Positions 26,531 through 35,780 of a stretch of DNA of 64,000 bases are shown one piece after another; the first letter of the stretch is position 1; each line of letters starts with the position of its first letter. The stretch lies in contig NZ_ATAY01000063.1 of NCBI RefSeq assembly GCF_000421965.1, forward strand, positions 186,001 to 250,000, written 5' to 3'. The translations under genes and the position numbers were made by a program. The notes below the pieces were generated by a model, which made no database searches, was not told the origin of the DNA, and saw nothing but the letters and a program-made list of their open reading frames with translations. This DNA comes from Ruminiclostridium papyrosolvens C7. Its GTDB lineage: Bacteria; Bacillota; Clostridia; Acetivibrionales; DSM-1351.

Positions 26531-27709
26531 TTATTTTACAATTCTTACTTTCAATACACCTTTAATAGCTGCAATCTTTGCTGCAACCTCGTCATTGGTC
26601 TCATTTTCAATATCAAGTACGGTATATGCATATTCACCTCTTGATTTACTAACCATGTCTAAAATATTCAGATTCATGGAAGAAACCGCTCCGGCGAACT
26701 GAGCCAGCATATTCGGAATATTTCTGTGGCAGATAGCAATACGTCCGTCTGTCATGCAGATACCTGCATCACAGTTTGGATAGTTTACAGAATTTTTAAT
26801 ATTACCATTCTCAATAAAATCAATCAATTGTTTTACAGCCATTACTGCACAGTTATCTTCTGATTCTTCAGTGGATGCTCCGAGGTGGGGAATTGCTATA
26901 ACTCCATCCATCTTAGCAGTCTTATCATTAGGGAAATCCGTCACATACTTAGCAACCTTACCATTTTTCAGAGCTACTTCAATATCGTTATCACTTACTA
27001 ACAGATCCCTTGCAAAATTAAGGATGATAACACCATCCTTCATCTTGCAAATCGTATCTTCGTTAATCATTTCCTTGGTATTAACATTAGGATCCGAATT
27101 CTCTATCAAAGGAGTATGAAGAGTGATACAATCGCACTCTTTATAAATTTCGTCTCTGGTTTTAACGTGTACAATATCGCGGGATAAATTCCATGCACTG
27201 TCTACGGAAATGAACGGGTCATATCCATAAACTTTCATTCCTAGGCGGTTAGCTGCATTTGCTACTAGAACACCAATTGCTCCAAGACCGATAACGCCTA
27301 ACTTCTTGCCCTTTATTTCCTTCCCCGCAAACTTACCTTTTCCTTTTTCTACAGCCTTAGAAATAGCAGGCTCTTCTTTTATAGTCTGCACCCAGTTAAC
27401 TCCTCCGATGATATCACGAGAAGCTAACATAAGTCCTGCAATTACTAATTCCTTTACACCGTTTGCATTTGCTCCTGGTGTATTAAATACGACAATCCCA
27501 TGCTCGGCACATTTTTCTAGGGGAATATTATTGACACCCGCACCTGCTCTTGCAATCGCCTTTAGATTACTGCTAAATTCAATTTCATGCATCGCTGCAC
27601 TTCTAACTAAAATCGCATCTGCTTCATTGACATTTTCAACCTTTTTATGTTCCTCGCTAAAAATATCTAAACCAATATTTGCTATCGGATTAAGACAACT
27701 ATATTTCAT
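26531..27709 (-). CDS. serA: D-3-phosphoglycerate dehydrogenase
   Basis: 392 residues. It oxidises 3-phosphoglycerate to 3-phosphohydroxypyruvate, the first step of serine synthesis. The NAD-binding motif is GVIGLGAIGVLVAN, the substrate/catalytic regions are ARAGAGVNNIP, the Arg in NFARD, and the His of IPHLGASTEES. A C-terminal ACT domain (about 320-392, NMLAQFAGAVSSMNLNILDM) implies serine feedback or similar ligand control. The short form lacks the intervening ASB domain of long PGDHs. It starts 24 bp after serC in the same operon. AAGGGG SD. Confidence 0.94.
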   Translation of the reverse strand: MKYSCLNPIANIGLDIFSEEHKKVENVNEADAILVRSAAMHEIEFSSNLKAIARAGAGVNNIPLEKCAEHGIVVFNTPGANANGVKELVIAGLMLASRDIIGGVNWVQTIKEEPAISKAVEKGKGKFAGKEIKGKKLGVIGLGAIGVLVANAANRLGMKVYGYDPFISVDSAWNLSRDIVHVKTRDEIYKECDCITLHTPLIENSDPNVNTKEMINEDTICKMKDGVIILNFARDLLVSDNDIEVALKNGKVAKYVTDFPNDKTAKMDGVIAIPHLGASTEESEDNCAVMAVKQLIDFIENGNIKNSVNYPNCDAGICMTDGRIAICHRNIPNMLAQFAGAVSSMNLNILDMVSKSRGEYAYTVLDIENETNDEVAAKIAAIKGVLKVRIVK

Positions 27710-27733
27710 GACTATACCCCTTTCGACGTCTTA

Positions 27734-28816
27734 TTACAGGTTCTCAGCTTCAAACTTCTTCATAAACTCAACTAACGCCTCAACACCTTCGATGGGCATA
27801 GCATTATAGATAGAAGCTCTCATACCGCCTACGGTCCTGTGGCCCTTTAGATTTTCAAAACCTGCAGCCTTGGATTCTTTAATGAACTTTGCATCAAGCT
27901 CTTCATTCCCAGTAACAAAAGGAACATTCATTAAGGAACGGTCTTCTTTAACAACAGTTCCATGGAACATCTTGCTCTGGTCTAAGAAATCATATAGTAT
28001 CGCTGCTTTTTTCTCATTATGAGCCTTCATAGCCTCTAAGCCGCCTTGATTCTTAATCCATTTAAATACCTTACCACAAATATAAATACCATAAGCAGGA
28101 GGGGTATTATACATAGAACCCTCTTTATCATGAATTTTATATTTCATCATGGTAGGAGTGCCGGGAAGCGTATCTTCGGTGATGAGATCTTCACGGATGA
28201 TAACAATTACAACACCTGCAGGTCCGATGTTCTTCTGAACGCCGCCATAGATTACGCCATATTTTGTTACATCAACAGGTTCTGACAAGAAACAGGAAGA
28301 AACGTCGGATACTAATATTTTACCCTTAGTATTCGGTAATTTTTTAAACTTTGTTCCGTATATAGTGTTGTTTTCACAAATGTATACGTAATCTGCGTTT
28401 TCAGAAATCGGAAGGTCGGAGCAATCCGGAATATAGGAAAATGTCTTATCCTCAGAAGAAGCAATTACATTTGCTGTTCCATAGATTTTAGCTTCCTGAT
28501 ACGCTTTCTTTGCCCATTGACCGGTTATTATATGGTCAGCTACTTTATTCTTCATCAAATTCATCGGAATCATGGCAAACTGCAGTGACGCGCCGCCCTG
28601 TAAGAAAAGCACTTTATAATTATCAGGAATATTCATTAATTCCCGTAAATCCTTCTCAGCTTCCTTTATGATTACTTCGTAGGCCTTGGATCTGTGGCTC
28701 ATCTCCATGACAGACATCCCGGTACCTCTATAATCCAGCATCTCGTCTGCTGCTTCCTTTAGTACCTCTACCGGCAACATCGCCGGTCCTGCAGAAAAAT
28801 TATAAATCCTTCCCAA
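27734..28816 (-). CDS. serC: Phosphoserine aminotransferase
   Basis: 360 residues from a TTG codon at 28816. AGGAGG lies 8 nt upstream, and the protein then begins GRIYNFSAGPAMLPVEVL, the canonical SerC start; a longer frame would add 13 unrelated residues. The PLP lysine is in YGGVQKNIGPAGV, and the C-terminus has GHRTVGGMRASIYNAMP. It transaminates phosphohydroxypyruvate with glutamate. First gene of serCA. No serB gene follows. Confidence 0.94.
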   Translation of the reverse strand: MGRIYNFSAGPAMLPVEVLKEAADEMLDYRGTGMSVMEMSHRSKAYEVIIKEAEKDLRELMNIPDNYKVLFLQGGASLQFAMIPMNLMKNKVADHIITGQWAKKAYQEAKIYGTANVIASSEDKTFSYIPDCSDLPISENADYVYICENNTIYGTKFKKLPNTKGKILVSDVSSCFLSEPVDVTKYGVIYGGVQKNIGPAGVVIVIIREDLITEDTLPGTPTMMKYKIHDKEGSMYNTPPAYGIYICGKVFKWIKNQGGLEAMKAHNEKKAAILYDFLDQSKMFHGTVVKEDRSLMNVPFVTGNEELDAKFIKESKAAGFENLKGHRTVGGMRASIYNAMPIEGVEALVEFMKKFEAENL

Positions 28817-28836
28817 TGTTTTGTCCTCCTTATATA

Positions 28837-28959
28837 TTACTCCCTCTGGCTCCAATAACCTCTGTATCCCTCCTGATTTACAGCAATTGCCACAAGAATA
28901 GACACAATTTCATATTCACCGCCCCATTGCGTTCCAGATAGATGCCATCTAATTTTCAC
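28837..28959 (-). pseudogene. Fragment of an IS256-type (mutator) transposase
   Basis: A 40-codon open frame preceded by AAGGAGTGATGCT and starting GTG. It contains WGGEYEIVSILVAIAVNQ and EGYR, matching the conserved block of IS256-family transposases around the first catalytic region (WGGE...VAIAVNEEGYREV). Just after EGYR the match continues only in another frame (EVIGA), consistent with a 2-nt deletion. Both ends of the element are missing. It abuts the serC SD region. Confidence 0.65.
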
Positions 28960-29142
28960 AGCATCACTCCTTAACGAAACTCATAGTTTATTGGAAGTTT
29001 TGGGAGATATTACGGCACAAGCTTTACGTATGCCACCTAATTTAATGTTTTTTGCAACTATATAAATAATAGCAAACAATGCACTTTATTACAATAAAAT
29101 AATAGCTAAATGAAGTCAAAAGTTGATTATTCTACAAAAACA

Positions 29143-29161
29143 CCGATAATTTACTTATCGG
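29143..29161 (-). terminator. Terminator candidate downstream of the HAF-repeat gene
   Basis: CCGATAA pairs with TTATCGG around a 5-nt loop; on the minus strand it is followed by TGTTTTTG. Confidence 0.55.
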
Positions 29162-29207
29162 ATTTGACTAAAATCTTATAAACTTGTATCTTAAACAAAT
29201 GGCAATA

Positions 29208-29241
29208 AGCCGCTACAAAACAATTTTGTTTTGCAACGGCT
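29208..29241. terminator. Large hairpin with plus-strand T-run
   Basis: AGCCG...CGGCT with an inner ACAAAACAA/TTGTTTTG pairing makes a stem of about 14 pairs with two mismatches, followed on the plus strand by CCTTTTT. It lies just past the HAF-repeat gene, which runs on the minus strand, so it may act on either strand. Confidence 0.5.
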
Positions 29242-29278
29242 CCTTTTTACTGACGGTACAATTACGTTTTAATTATAA

Positions 29279-30307
29279 TTAATATTCAACCGGTAATAGT
29301 TTAATTAAAAAAGAATTTTCTATTGTATTTCCGGCTCTTATTTTCATAATATCGTAAGTTATTTGGCCTTGATCATTTATTTCTCCTAAAATATCAAATC
29401 CCCCTGACTCACTTCCCAAATCCCTCATTTGACCGTTTTCCCATAAAATAACACGATTACCATTATAGTTTGACGTTCCAATAATCTGGCCTAAATTATT
29501 AATGTCCGATACTCTTGTCGAACTGCTTCCCGGTACGTCTAGCACTGTCGTTTCACCATTATCCCGTAAAAATGCGATGGACTTACCATTCGGCATTGTA
29601 GCATTCCCAATAATCTGTCCTTTGTCATTTATCGCATTTGCTATAGAAGACGAGCCGCCGAGTGTCCCTAAGTCACTCATCTGACCATTTTCCCACAAAA
29701 ACGCATGTCTTTGCCCGTCATGCATATACGAGTAACCTACAATCTGCCCTCTGTTATTTATATCTGTTGCATGAGAATAATTCCCACCTAGCGTACCCAA
29801 GTCTACAATCTGGCCATTATCCCACAAAAATGCGTGATACTCAGTTTTTCCCGCTCCTACTGATACCTTAGCCTCGCCAACTATTTGACCATTATCATTT
29901 ATAGCATCAGGAGCTGCAGCTAAAGTACCAAGATTCCCCAAATTTGTCATTTGACCATCTTTTAATAAAAACACCTGTGAATTCCCGTCAGTACCCACAA
30001 TCTGACCATTATTATTAATATCAAAAAACATACTAAATTCACCTGTGACACCAGACATATCTTTCAATTGCCCATTCTCCCATAAAAATGGATGAAGCTT
30101 CATATTTGCCGAATCTATTGTCGCCGCACCCACAACCTGACCTAAATCGTTCATACCAAAGACCATTGTGGAACCATCACCTAACGTCCCAAGATTTGTT
30201 ACTTCTGTGTTTTCCCAAACCGGTCCTTGCAAGACTTCAGCGTAAGCAACATTGATAGTAAACATCAAGCATATTGCCAAAACAATAAAAAAGGTTTTCT
30301 TTTTCAA
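29279..30307 (-). CDS. Secreted HAF-repeat protein
   Basis: 342 residues with a signal peptide (FFIVLAICLMFTINVAYA). The rest is seven or so tandem repeats of about 40 residues with the pattern (H/F)AFLW(E/D)NGQM.DLGTLGG.....INDKGQIVG, the extracellular HAF repeat family. The periodicity suggests a beta-propeller or beta-solenoid. No anchor and no enzyme motif are seen; function is unknown. Flanked by non-coding AT-rich regions on both sides, so it is probably monocistronic. Confidence 0.87.
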   Translation of the reverse strand: MKKKTFFIVLAICLMFTINVAYAEVLQGPVWENTEVTNLGTLGDGSTMVFGMNDLGQVVGAATIDSANMKLHPFLWENGQLKDMSGVTGEFSMFFDINNNGQIVGTDGNSQVFLLKDGQMTNLGNLGTLAAAPDAINDNGQIVGEAKVSVGAGKTEYHAFLWDNGQIVDLGTLGGNYSHATDINNRGQIVGYSYMHDGQRHAFLWENGQMSDLGTLGGSSSIANAINDKGQIIGNATMPNGKSIAFLRDNGETTVLDVPGSSSTRVSDINNLGQIIGTSNYNGNRVILWENGQMRDLGSESGGFDILGEINDQGQITYDIMKIRAGNTIENSFLIKLLPVEY

Positions 30308-30610
30308 AATATACCCCTCCCCCTATAAATTGAGCTTCTTTGACATAACCTACTTGTCAATTTTGGATTTTTTAATTTTCCCTTGTAATTTAGGTTTTTG
30401 GAGATGTAACTAATTGCGAAGAAGTATCAAGAATAACGACATAAGTCTTGTCCATATAAATATTTTACATTATTATTTTTATATTGTAAATATTTGTAAT
30501 TACTGTTAATTTATTTCTATATATTGCCTTTCCTTTTTCCCTGCGAAATCCTTTTACTTTCTCATTAAATCTTTCTATTTTATAATAAAAAGTAATTGAT
30601 AATTTCAATT
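30308..30610. other. Upstream region of the HAF-repeat gene
   Basis: AT-rich, no gene. It contains a short inverted repeat, TTGACA-N9-TGTCAA (30340-30360), about 35 bp before the HAF start codon. This could be a small operator or a -35 element; no matching -10 was found. Confidence 0.4.
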
Positions 30611-31612
30611 CTACAAATCGTTCATTTGGTGCCTCGATACAATATTCAGTGCATCCTCAAATCTCTTTGTTCGCATATTGCGTAACATTTGTTCCATATG
30701 AACCAAAGCATACTGAATTTTTACATCATCGCTAATTAAACTGATTTCACCTGCCCATATACGGTCATGGAAGCTTCGAAAATCTAAATCCAGTTTTTCA
30801 ATACTAACATCAATTGGTTTACCTTTAGCACCGAACAGCATGAAAACAGTAAAATAGGACATGTGGGTTATTTGTCGCGCTAATAAGAATCGGGCACGCC
30901 TGTATTCATCCGCTGGTTCTCCAAAATAGCTTCCTAGATAATCAGCTTCATCTTCTTCGTCTTTTACTAGAAAATTCGCAACAACTGCAAGATCCGCATA
31001 GCGGTCATTTAAAAAAGCTGCTTCCCAATCCACAAGCCAAACCCGCTCTCCGTCAAACAGAATATTTTCTGGTTTAAGATCGTTATGGCAAGAAACTAAA
31101 TCCTCATCGTTGCGAGGATAAACAGCTACGATGCGACTGTATTGCTTAATGAGTTCTTCCGTCATATTCTCCGGAAGAATTTTGGCTTCCTGAAATTTTC
31201 GAATGAAAATATCGGCAGTATCTTGGAAATTCATCACCTTTGGAAAAGGAGGTAGTGAATGTAGCTGTCTAAGTAGCTTAGGCAGTTTAGTTTTTGCTTC
31301 CTCAATGGGTAATGGTTGAGCTTCGACATAATCTGTAATTGAAATTCTGTCTTCTATATTCGTGTACCATATGCGCGGAGCAATCTCTGCCTTGGCAGCC
31401 ATCTGCATGCAATCAAACTGGCGTGTAGGGTCACTTGCGGCATCAGTACGGGTAATAATACGCAGCAAGTATGGGGTCTTCTGTACAACAATGCGAAAAA
31501 CAAGGGCAGATGAGAGACCTGCGGTTAACATTCTGATATCTTCGTATTCACTTACACCAAATGTAGACTGTAATGCATCTTTAACAACGCTCTGTTTTGC
31601 TTCAGGAATCAT
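30611..31612 (-). CDS. Aminoglycoside-phosphotransferase / choline-kinase fold protein
   Basis: 333 residues from the ATG at 31612, chosen because AGGAGGAGATAAA precedes it directly; a longer frame would add 16 residues. It has the kinase motifs SCHNDLKPENILF (catalytic HxDxxxxN) and VWLVDWEAAF (metal-binding Asp), plus an N-lobe with LSSALVFRI. The WEA after the metal Asp resembles choline/ethanolamine kinases and related small-molecule kinases (APH family PF01636). The substrate is unknown; an antibiotic target is possible but not indicated. Confidence 0.83.
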   Translation of the reverse strand: MIPEAKQSVVKDALQSTFGVSEYEDIRMLTAGLSSALVFRIVVQKTPYLLRIITRTDAASDPTRQFDCMQMAAKAEIAPRIWYTNIEDRISITDYVEAQPLPIEEAKTKLPKLLRQLHSLPPFPKVMNFQDTADIFIRKFQEAKILPENMTEELIKQYSRIVAVYPRNDEDLVSCHNDLKPENILFDGERVWLVDWEAAFLNDRYADLAVVANFLVKDEEDEADYLGSYFGEPADEYRRARFLLARQITHMSYFTVFMLFGAKGKPIDVSIEKLDLDFRSFHDRIWAGEISLISDDVKIQYALVHMEQMLRNMRTKRFEDALNIVSRHQMNDL

Positions 31613-31835
31613 TTTATCTCCTCCTTGGATAATGCTTAAATCTGCTCCTATGATACACACAATAAACGATAAATATAAGACTGATAATTCTCAAATTTTT
31701 ATGATATAATAAAAGTAGGATAAATAGTGATTTTTAAGTGCAAATACAACTCTAGACCCTTTTATATGAGTTATATAATAAATAAGGAATGTTGTAGCGA
31801 GAATAATTCCAATCATCTATAGATTAAAAGCCAAG

Positions 31836-32168
31836 CTATTTCAAAACTGCATATTTATATATAGTATTTTTCTTATAATTTTCATACCAAAAGAGTACGT
31901 TATTATATATTCCTATACAACTGACAGTATCGTCATTACCAACTTTTTGGGCTAAACTATACATTTTATTACTTTTACAATTATAGACCACTATTTTTGC
32001 CCTAATATTGTCTTGCCAAATTAAATATGATCCATTAATAGATGGCATTAGCTTAGTATCCTTGGTATGATAGCTTGATACCTTTGCCTGGCTCTTCTTA
32101 TTGAAACAACCTGTACTGGAAATTATGAAACACAGTAATATAAATAAAACTAAAATTTTTCTTTTCAT
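31836..32168 (-). CDS. Small putative lipoprotein
   Basis: 110 residues with a lipoprotein signal (ILLCFIISSTGC). The mature part has two WD-like beta hairpins (YLIWQDNIRAKIVVY, VLFWYENYKKNTIYKYAVLK), resembling one or two blades of a TolB-like propeller. The length is well short of a full propeller, so it may be a truncated gene. A weak SD (AAAGG within CTGAAAGGCTAAATTAA) lies upstream. Not assignable to a named family. Confidence 0.6.
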   Translation of the reverse strand: MKRKILVLFILLCFIISSTGCFNKKSQAKVSSYHTKDTKLMPSINGSYLIWQDNIRAKIVVYNCKSNKMYSLAQKVGNDDTVSCIGIYNNVLFWYENYKKNTIYKYAVLK

Positions 32169-32495
32169 TTAATTTAGCCTTTCAGAAAGATAATTGTTCG
32201 GCTTTACTGATAATTGCTTTTTATTCACTTAGTCTATCCATACCATGCCCCTTGAACTAACACAATTTGCCATTGTACTGATGTCCAATGCGCACCATGT
32301 GGATGCAGATAATGAACGATGAATTAGTATTATCATAACCATCCCCGGCTACATAGTTAGTTTACAAAGAGTGTACTTGTTATTATTCCCCATAGTATCG
32401 TTAATTTTACTTTGTTCATATTTTAGCACAACTTAGTAACTGTAATTTATTCTATAGTAAATAAGAAAAAAAAGTTGGCCTATGTTTTAGTAAAG
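32169..32495. other. Non-coding stretch with possible gene debris
   Basis: No intact gene. The segment 32234-32371 on the minus strand contains short protein-like readings in two frames, described separately. Confidence 0.4.
32234..32371 (-). pseudogene. Possible remnant of an unrecognised gene
   Basis: Two adjoining frames read protein-like: GDGYDNTNSSFIICIH and then, after a frame change, PHGAHWTSVQWQIVLVQGAW ending YG and a stop. The aromatic-rich ending looks like a surface-protein domain but no family was recognised. Confidence 0.25.
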
Positions 32496-32520
32496 GAAAA
32501 AGCCTACCGTTAAGTAGGCC
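32496..32520 (-). terminator. Terminator of the secreted protein gene at 32567
   Basis: On the minus strand GCCTAC-TTAACG-GTAGGC is followed by TTTTTCC. Confidence 0.7.
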
Positions 32521-32566
32521 TTATCTGTCTTTTAAATTCATTTCGCAATTAAGCGTTTACATTATT

Positions 32567-33625
32567 CTACACTAGACCATTTAACGCTATTACTCGATCA
32601 CAAGGATAAGGGCACTTAGTTCCACCCAATTGTGTTGCTCCGCCATAATAAGGCCAAGCAGCTGACTCAAACAATACATACGAATATGTGCTTCCTATCG
32701 CAATCCCTTCCGACATTGGCGGCAATCTTAAATCACTGACTTGTGATCCGAACGAACCAGATGCGAAATTATAAATGTACAGTTTAGCAGCATTATTTCT
32801 ACCATACGAACAGCTGATGTATATTTTGTTATTCCTGATTCCTATACCTTGAACTTGGGAAACGCCTGTCGGGAATGTATAGCTTTTGCTTACTGTTAAT
32901 GCTCCGGTAGTACTGTTAATTGTATAACTATACATAATTCCATTATCAAAGTTTCCTACATATAATTTCCCATCACCGCTATTATAAGCCATATAAGATG
33001 CATCATTATTAACTGTAGATGTAGAACTGTATGCGATAGTGACAGGGTTGCCGGTACTACTGATTGCCTTATCTATATCCGCTTTTTTGATAATGCCAAC
33101 GGCACTTCCTTTACTTACATATATGTAACCATGTGCACTATCATATGCAATCCCACCTACATGAGCCTTTGAGCCGCTTATGACCAATGTCTTCTGATAT
33201 ACCCATGTGGTTCCGTTGTCTTTCATTACATAAATAACAGAGTTACCGGTTTCAGTGTCAGTGCCATTGTCACTGGTATCATCTGTAGTGTTTGTGAAAT
33301 CGTAGCCCGTAACCAGCATGTAATCTGAATCATAAATACATAAGCCCTGTGGTACATACTTTATATGCTGTTTTGTGGTATTACTACTATTAATATAATC
33401 TGTAGACAATAATCCAGGTATTGCATAAGTTCTAGTAGAGTTATAACGGCCATATAATGCATCGGTTGAACTTGTAGAATAATTTGTATAAGTTGAACTT
33501 TGTACAAATGCCGTATTACTTGAAAAAACCGCAAAACCGGTACTTGTTGCAGCATATGCCGTTAAGCAAAAACCTAAAATTGTTACAAATGACATTACTA
33601 CACATAAAAGCTTTTTCTTTGTCAT
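32567..33625 (-). CDS. Secreted beta-propeller-like protein of unknown function
   Basis: 352 residues from the ATG at 33625, because GGAGGA lies 4 nt upstream of it and overlaps the alternative ATG. The signal peptide is LLCVVMSFVTILGFCLTAYA. The mature protein is rich in Ser, Thr and Tyr and shows blade-like repeats (HVGGIAYDSAHGYIYVSKG, ASYMAYNSGDGKLYVGNFD, VQGIGIRNNKIYISCSYG, MSEGIAIGSTYSYVLFESA), so a six-bladed propeller is likely. Two Cys near the end (TKCPYPCDR) could form a disulfide. No anchor. Family not recognised. Confidence 0.72.
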   Translation of the reverse strand: MTKKKLLCVVMSFVTILGFCLTAYAATSTGFAVFSSNTAFVQSSTYTNYSTSSTDALYGRYNSTRTYAIPGLLSTDYINSSNTTKQHIKYVPQGLCIYDSDYMLVTGYDFTNTTDDTSDNGTDTETGNSVIYVMKDNGTTWVYQKTLVISGSKAHVGGIAYDSAHGYIYVSKGSAVGIIKKADIDKAISSTGNPVTIAYSSTSTVNNDASYMAYNSGDGKLYVGNFDNGIMYSYTINSTTGALTVSKSYTFPTGVSQVQGIGIRNNKIYISCSYGRNNAAKLYIYNFASGSFGSQVSDLRLPPMSEGIAIGSTYSYVLFESAAWPYYGGATQLGGTKCPYPCDRVIALNGLV

Positions 33626-33931
33626 GTTTTCCTCCATATTTTAATTTATTTGTAAATTATTTACATTAACAGTAATATATATCATTCTCTCTTTTAAGTC
33701 AACCAATTTTTGGGCAGATATCCATAAGACATATACTATACATATCTAAATGCCTCAAATACCATATCCTCATCAGCCGGGATTAATATTCCCTCTGCCT
33801 TGCTCTATGATTATTTACAATTATATTAATATCAAAGTTTTTATTTTTACTTAGGCTACTACAACTCTTGCACCCGCACTCCTTTCTGCTCTTAAACCTA
33901 TTTGTTGGAAAATACGACGGTATTCCCACAA
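33626..33931. other. Intergenic region with short protein-like readings
   Basis: On the minus strand, between 33930 and 33720, short open readings occur in different frames (one with RKECGCKSCSSLSK, another ending ILIPADEDMVFEAFRYV and a stop). They look like debris of an old gene, but no family is recognised and no SD is present. Confidence 0.3.
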
Positions 33932-33970
33932 AAAAAATACAACCCCCATGACTGAGAATTGTATTTTTTT
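33932..33970 (-). terminator. Terminator of the reverse rubrerythrin gene
   Basis: AAAATACAA pairs with TTGTATTTT around a short loop, A-run on one side and T-run on the other. It resembles the hairpin at 12355-12405, including the shared loop-end TGAGAATTG. Confidence 0.6.
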
Positions 33971-33990
33971 ATATCATATTGTATTAATTT

Positions 33991-34536
33991 TTATTTAAAA
34001 TATCTGTTCAGCAAGCCCTTAAACCCTGCTCCGTGTCTTGCTTCGTCCTTACACATTTCATGAACTGTATCATGAATTGCGTCAAGGTTAAGCTGTTTTG
34101 CACGTGTTGCAAGATCCTTCTTGCCCTTGCATGCTCCTGCTTCGGCTTCTGCTCTCAACTCAAGGTTTTTCTTAGTATCAGCATGAACTACTTCACCAAG
34201 CAATTCTGCAAACTTTGCAGCGTGTTCAGCTTCTTCCCATGCAGCAAGCTTGTAAAAAGCACCGATTTCGGGATAACCTTCACGCTCAGCCTGTCTTGCC
34301 ATAGCAAGGTACATGCCAACCTCTGTACATTCTCCCATGAAGTTTGCTCTCAGGCCTTCAAGTATCTCGGCATCAACACCCTGTGCCACACCAATTCTAT
34401 GTTCATCAGCCCACTGTTCTGATGTTTCTGACTGCTCAATAAATTTTGCCTTTGGTGCTTTACACTGAGGACAAGCGTCCGGCGCCTCATTACCAACATG
34501 TACATATCCGCAAACTGAACAAACAAATTTCTTCAT
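33991..34536 (-). CDS. Reverse rubrerythrin (NADH peroxidase-type)
   Basis: 181 residues from the ATG at 34536, which has GGGAGG upstream. The rubredoxin-like domain comes first ([10 protein letters not shown]...[11 protein letters not shown]) and the di-iron ferritin-like domain second, with the iron ligands in [34 protein letters not shown] and [11 protein letters not shown]. This swapped order defines reverse rubrerythrin, which in Clostridium acetobutylicum acts in NAD(P)H-dependent reduction of peroxide and oxygen. It complements the classical rubrerythrin at 53363. Confidence 0.93.
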   Translation of the reverse strand: MKKFVCSVCGYVHVGNEAPDACPQCKAPKAKFIEQSETSEQWADEHRIGVAQGVDAEILEGLRANFMGECTEVGMYLAMARQAEREGYPEIGAFYKLAAWEEAEHAAKFAELLGEVVHADTKKNLELRAEAEAGACKGKKDLATRAKQLNLDAIHDTVHEMCKDEARHGAGFKGLLNRYFK

Positions 34537-34718
34537 ACTCAAAAATCCTCCCAATATACTTTTATATTATTTTTTATTTTATTTGAAATCTTAACGACAA
34601 TTATATATGTACCCAGTGAGGATAACTTAAAACAAAAATCTTTTCAATCTTTTTATGGGAACATTTATGATATTTTAACGTCTAAATATGTAATACACAT
34701 TGAAGGGAGCTTAGTACT

Positions 34719-35720
34719 ATGAAAAACAAAAGAATAGTAGCAGGATTATTAGCAGTCACCATTTTATCACTCTCATCTGTTCCATCTTTAGCAAACTACA
34801 CAGAAAATCTCAAGGCAGTCAATATTTCTGAGCAAATTGACTCTACAGAGAACCAATCTTCCTTTAGCTCTTTCACGGGTAAAGTTAAGGAAATAACTGA
34901 TTTTAAAGGTGTTGAAGGCTCAAAGTTTGTTCTGGTAGAAAATCAGGACGGACAGCAAGCAAACCTGATAATATCAAATAGTACATACGTTGTTAATAAT
35001 GAAAAAATCGATACAGGGTCTGTTATAACCGGATTTTATGATGCGAATGCACCAATGTTGATGATTTACCCTCCGCAATATAACATAGAAGTTGTTAATG
35101 TTGCCAGTAGTAAAGTTCAGTGCATAAAAATTGACAGGTTCGGTAAAGATTTAATCAGTTCTGATAATATGTTAAAATTGAATATTTCTAAGGAAACAGA
35201 AATAATATCACAGGATGGAAAAGCTTTTGAAGGTGAACTTGCAAACAGAAATCTTGTAGTGCTTTACGGCATATCAACCAGAAGCATTCCTGCCCAGACA
35301 AATCCGGATAAAATAGTTGTATTGTTTGAGAAAGCAGTTGAACCTACAGATGAGGAAAAAGCTATACTAAGCGGTAATGTTACTTCTATGGACATAGTTG
35401 TTAACAGCAAGGCAATTGAAGCCCCTTCAGCATATACTAATAAGAAGGGTACTTTTATGGTTCCTCTACGTGCAATTGCTGAAAATTTAGGATTTAATGT
35501 AAACTGGGAAGGCAAGACGAAAACTGTAATGCTAGGTAAAGATATTTCTTTGACAATAGGCAAAGATATCTACATTTTTATGAAAACTACCCCGCTACAA
35601 TTGGGAACAGCCCCTGAAATTGTAGATGGAAAGACTTTTGTTCCGCTAAGTTTTTTCAAAGATGTTCTTGGCATGAAAACTGTTAATGTTTCTGGCTCCG
35701 ACATTGTAATAAGTGATTAA
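34719..35720 (+). CDS. Exported protein with copper-amine-oxidase-N (stalk) domain
   Basis: 333 residues with a signal peptide (IVAGLLAVTILSLSSVPSLA). Residues about 45-215 form beta-rich repeats of unknown type. The C-terminal part (about 225-333) is a CuAO_N1 / stalk domain: KGTFMVPLRAIAENLGFNVNWEGKTK and DGKTFVPLSFFKDVLGM. This domain is very common in exported clostridial proteins and is not catalytic. No anchor. AAGGGAG SD. It converges on the CDF transporter gene with a shared terminator between them. Confidence 0.86.
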   Translation: MKNKRIVAGLLAVTILSLSSVPSLANYTENLKAVNISEQIDSTENQSSFSSFTGKVKEITDFKGVEGSKFVLVENQDGQQANLIISNSTYVVNNEKIDTGSVITGFYDANAPMLMIYPPQYNIEVVNVASSKVQCIKIDRFGKDLISSDNMLKLNISKETEIISQDGKAFEGELANRNLVVLYGISTRSIPAQTNPDKIVVLFEKAVEPTDEEKAILSGNVTSMDIVVNSKAIEAPSAYTNKKGTFMVPLRAIAENLGFNVNWEGKTKTVMLGKDISLTIGKDIYIFMKTTPLQLGTAPEIVDGKTFVPLSFFKDVLGMKTVNVSGSDIVISD

Positions 35721-35738
35721 GAATGACAGGGTATTTAC

Positions 35739-35780
35739 AAAACAGCCAAGGTTAAAGTTGTAAACTCCCTTGGCTGTTTT
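35739..35780. terminator. Bidirectional terminator
   Basis: AAAACAGCCAAGG pairs with CCTTGGCTGTTTT, with A/T runs suited to both convergent genes (stalk-domain protein and CDF transporter). Confidence 0.85.

Larger units (their letters stand above)
28960..29278. other. Intergenic region with two hairpins, no gene
   Basis: AT-rich. It carries the hairpins listed at 29143 and 29208 between the HAF-repeat gene and the transposase fragment. No coding potential is seen. Confidence 0.6.

Noticed and set aside
28837..29278. A T-box or other serine-responsive riboswitch upstream of serC
   Set aside because: No T-box core sequence or specifier-loop pattern was seen; the region holds a transposase fragment and hairpins instead.
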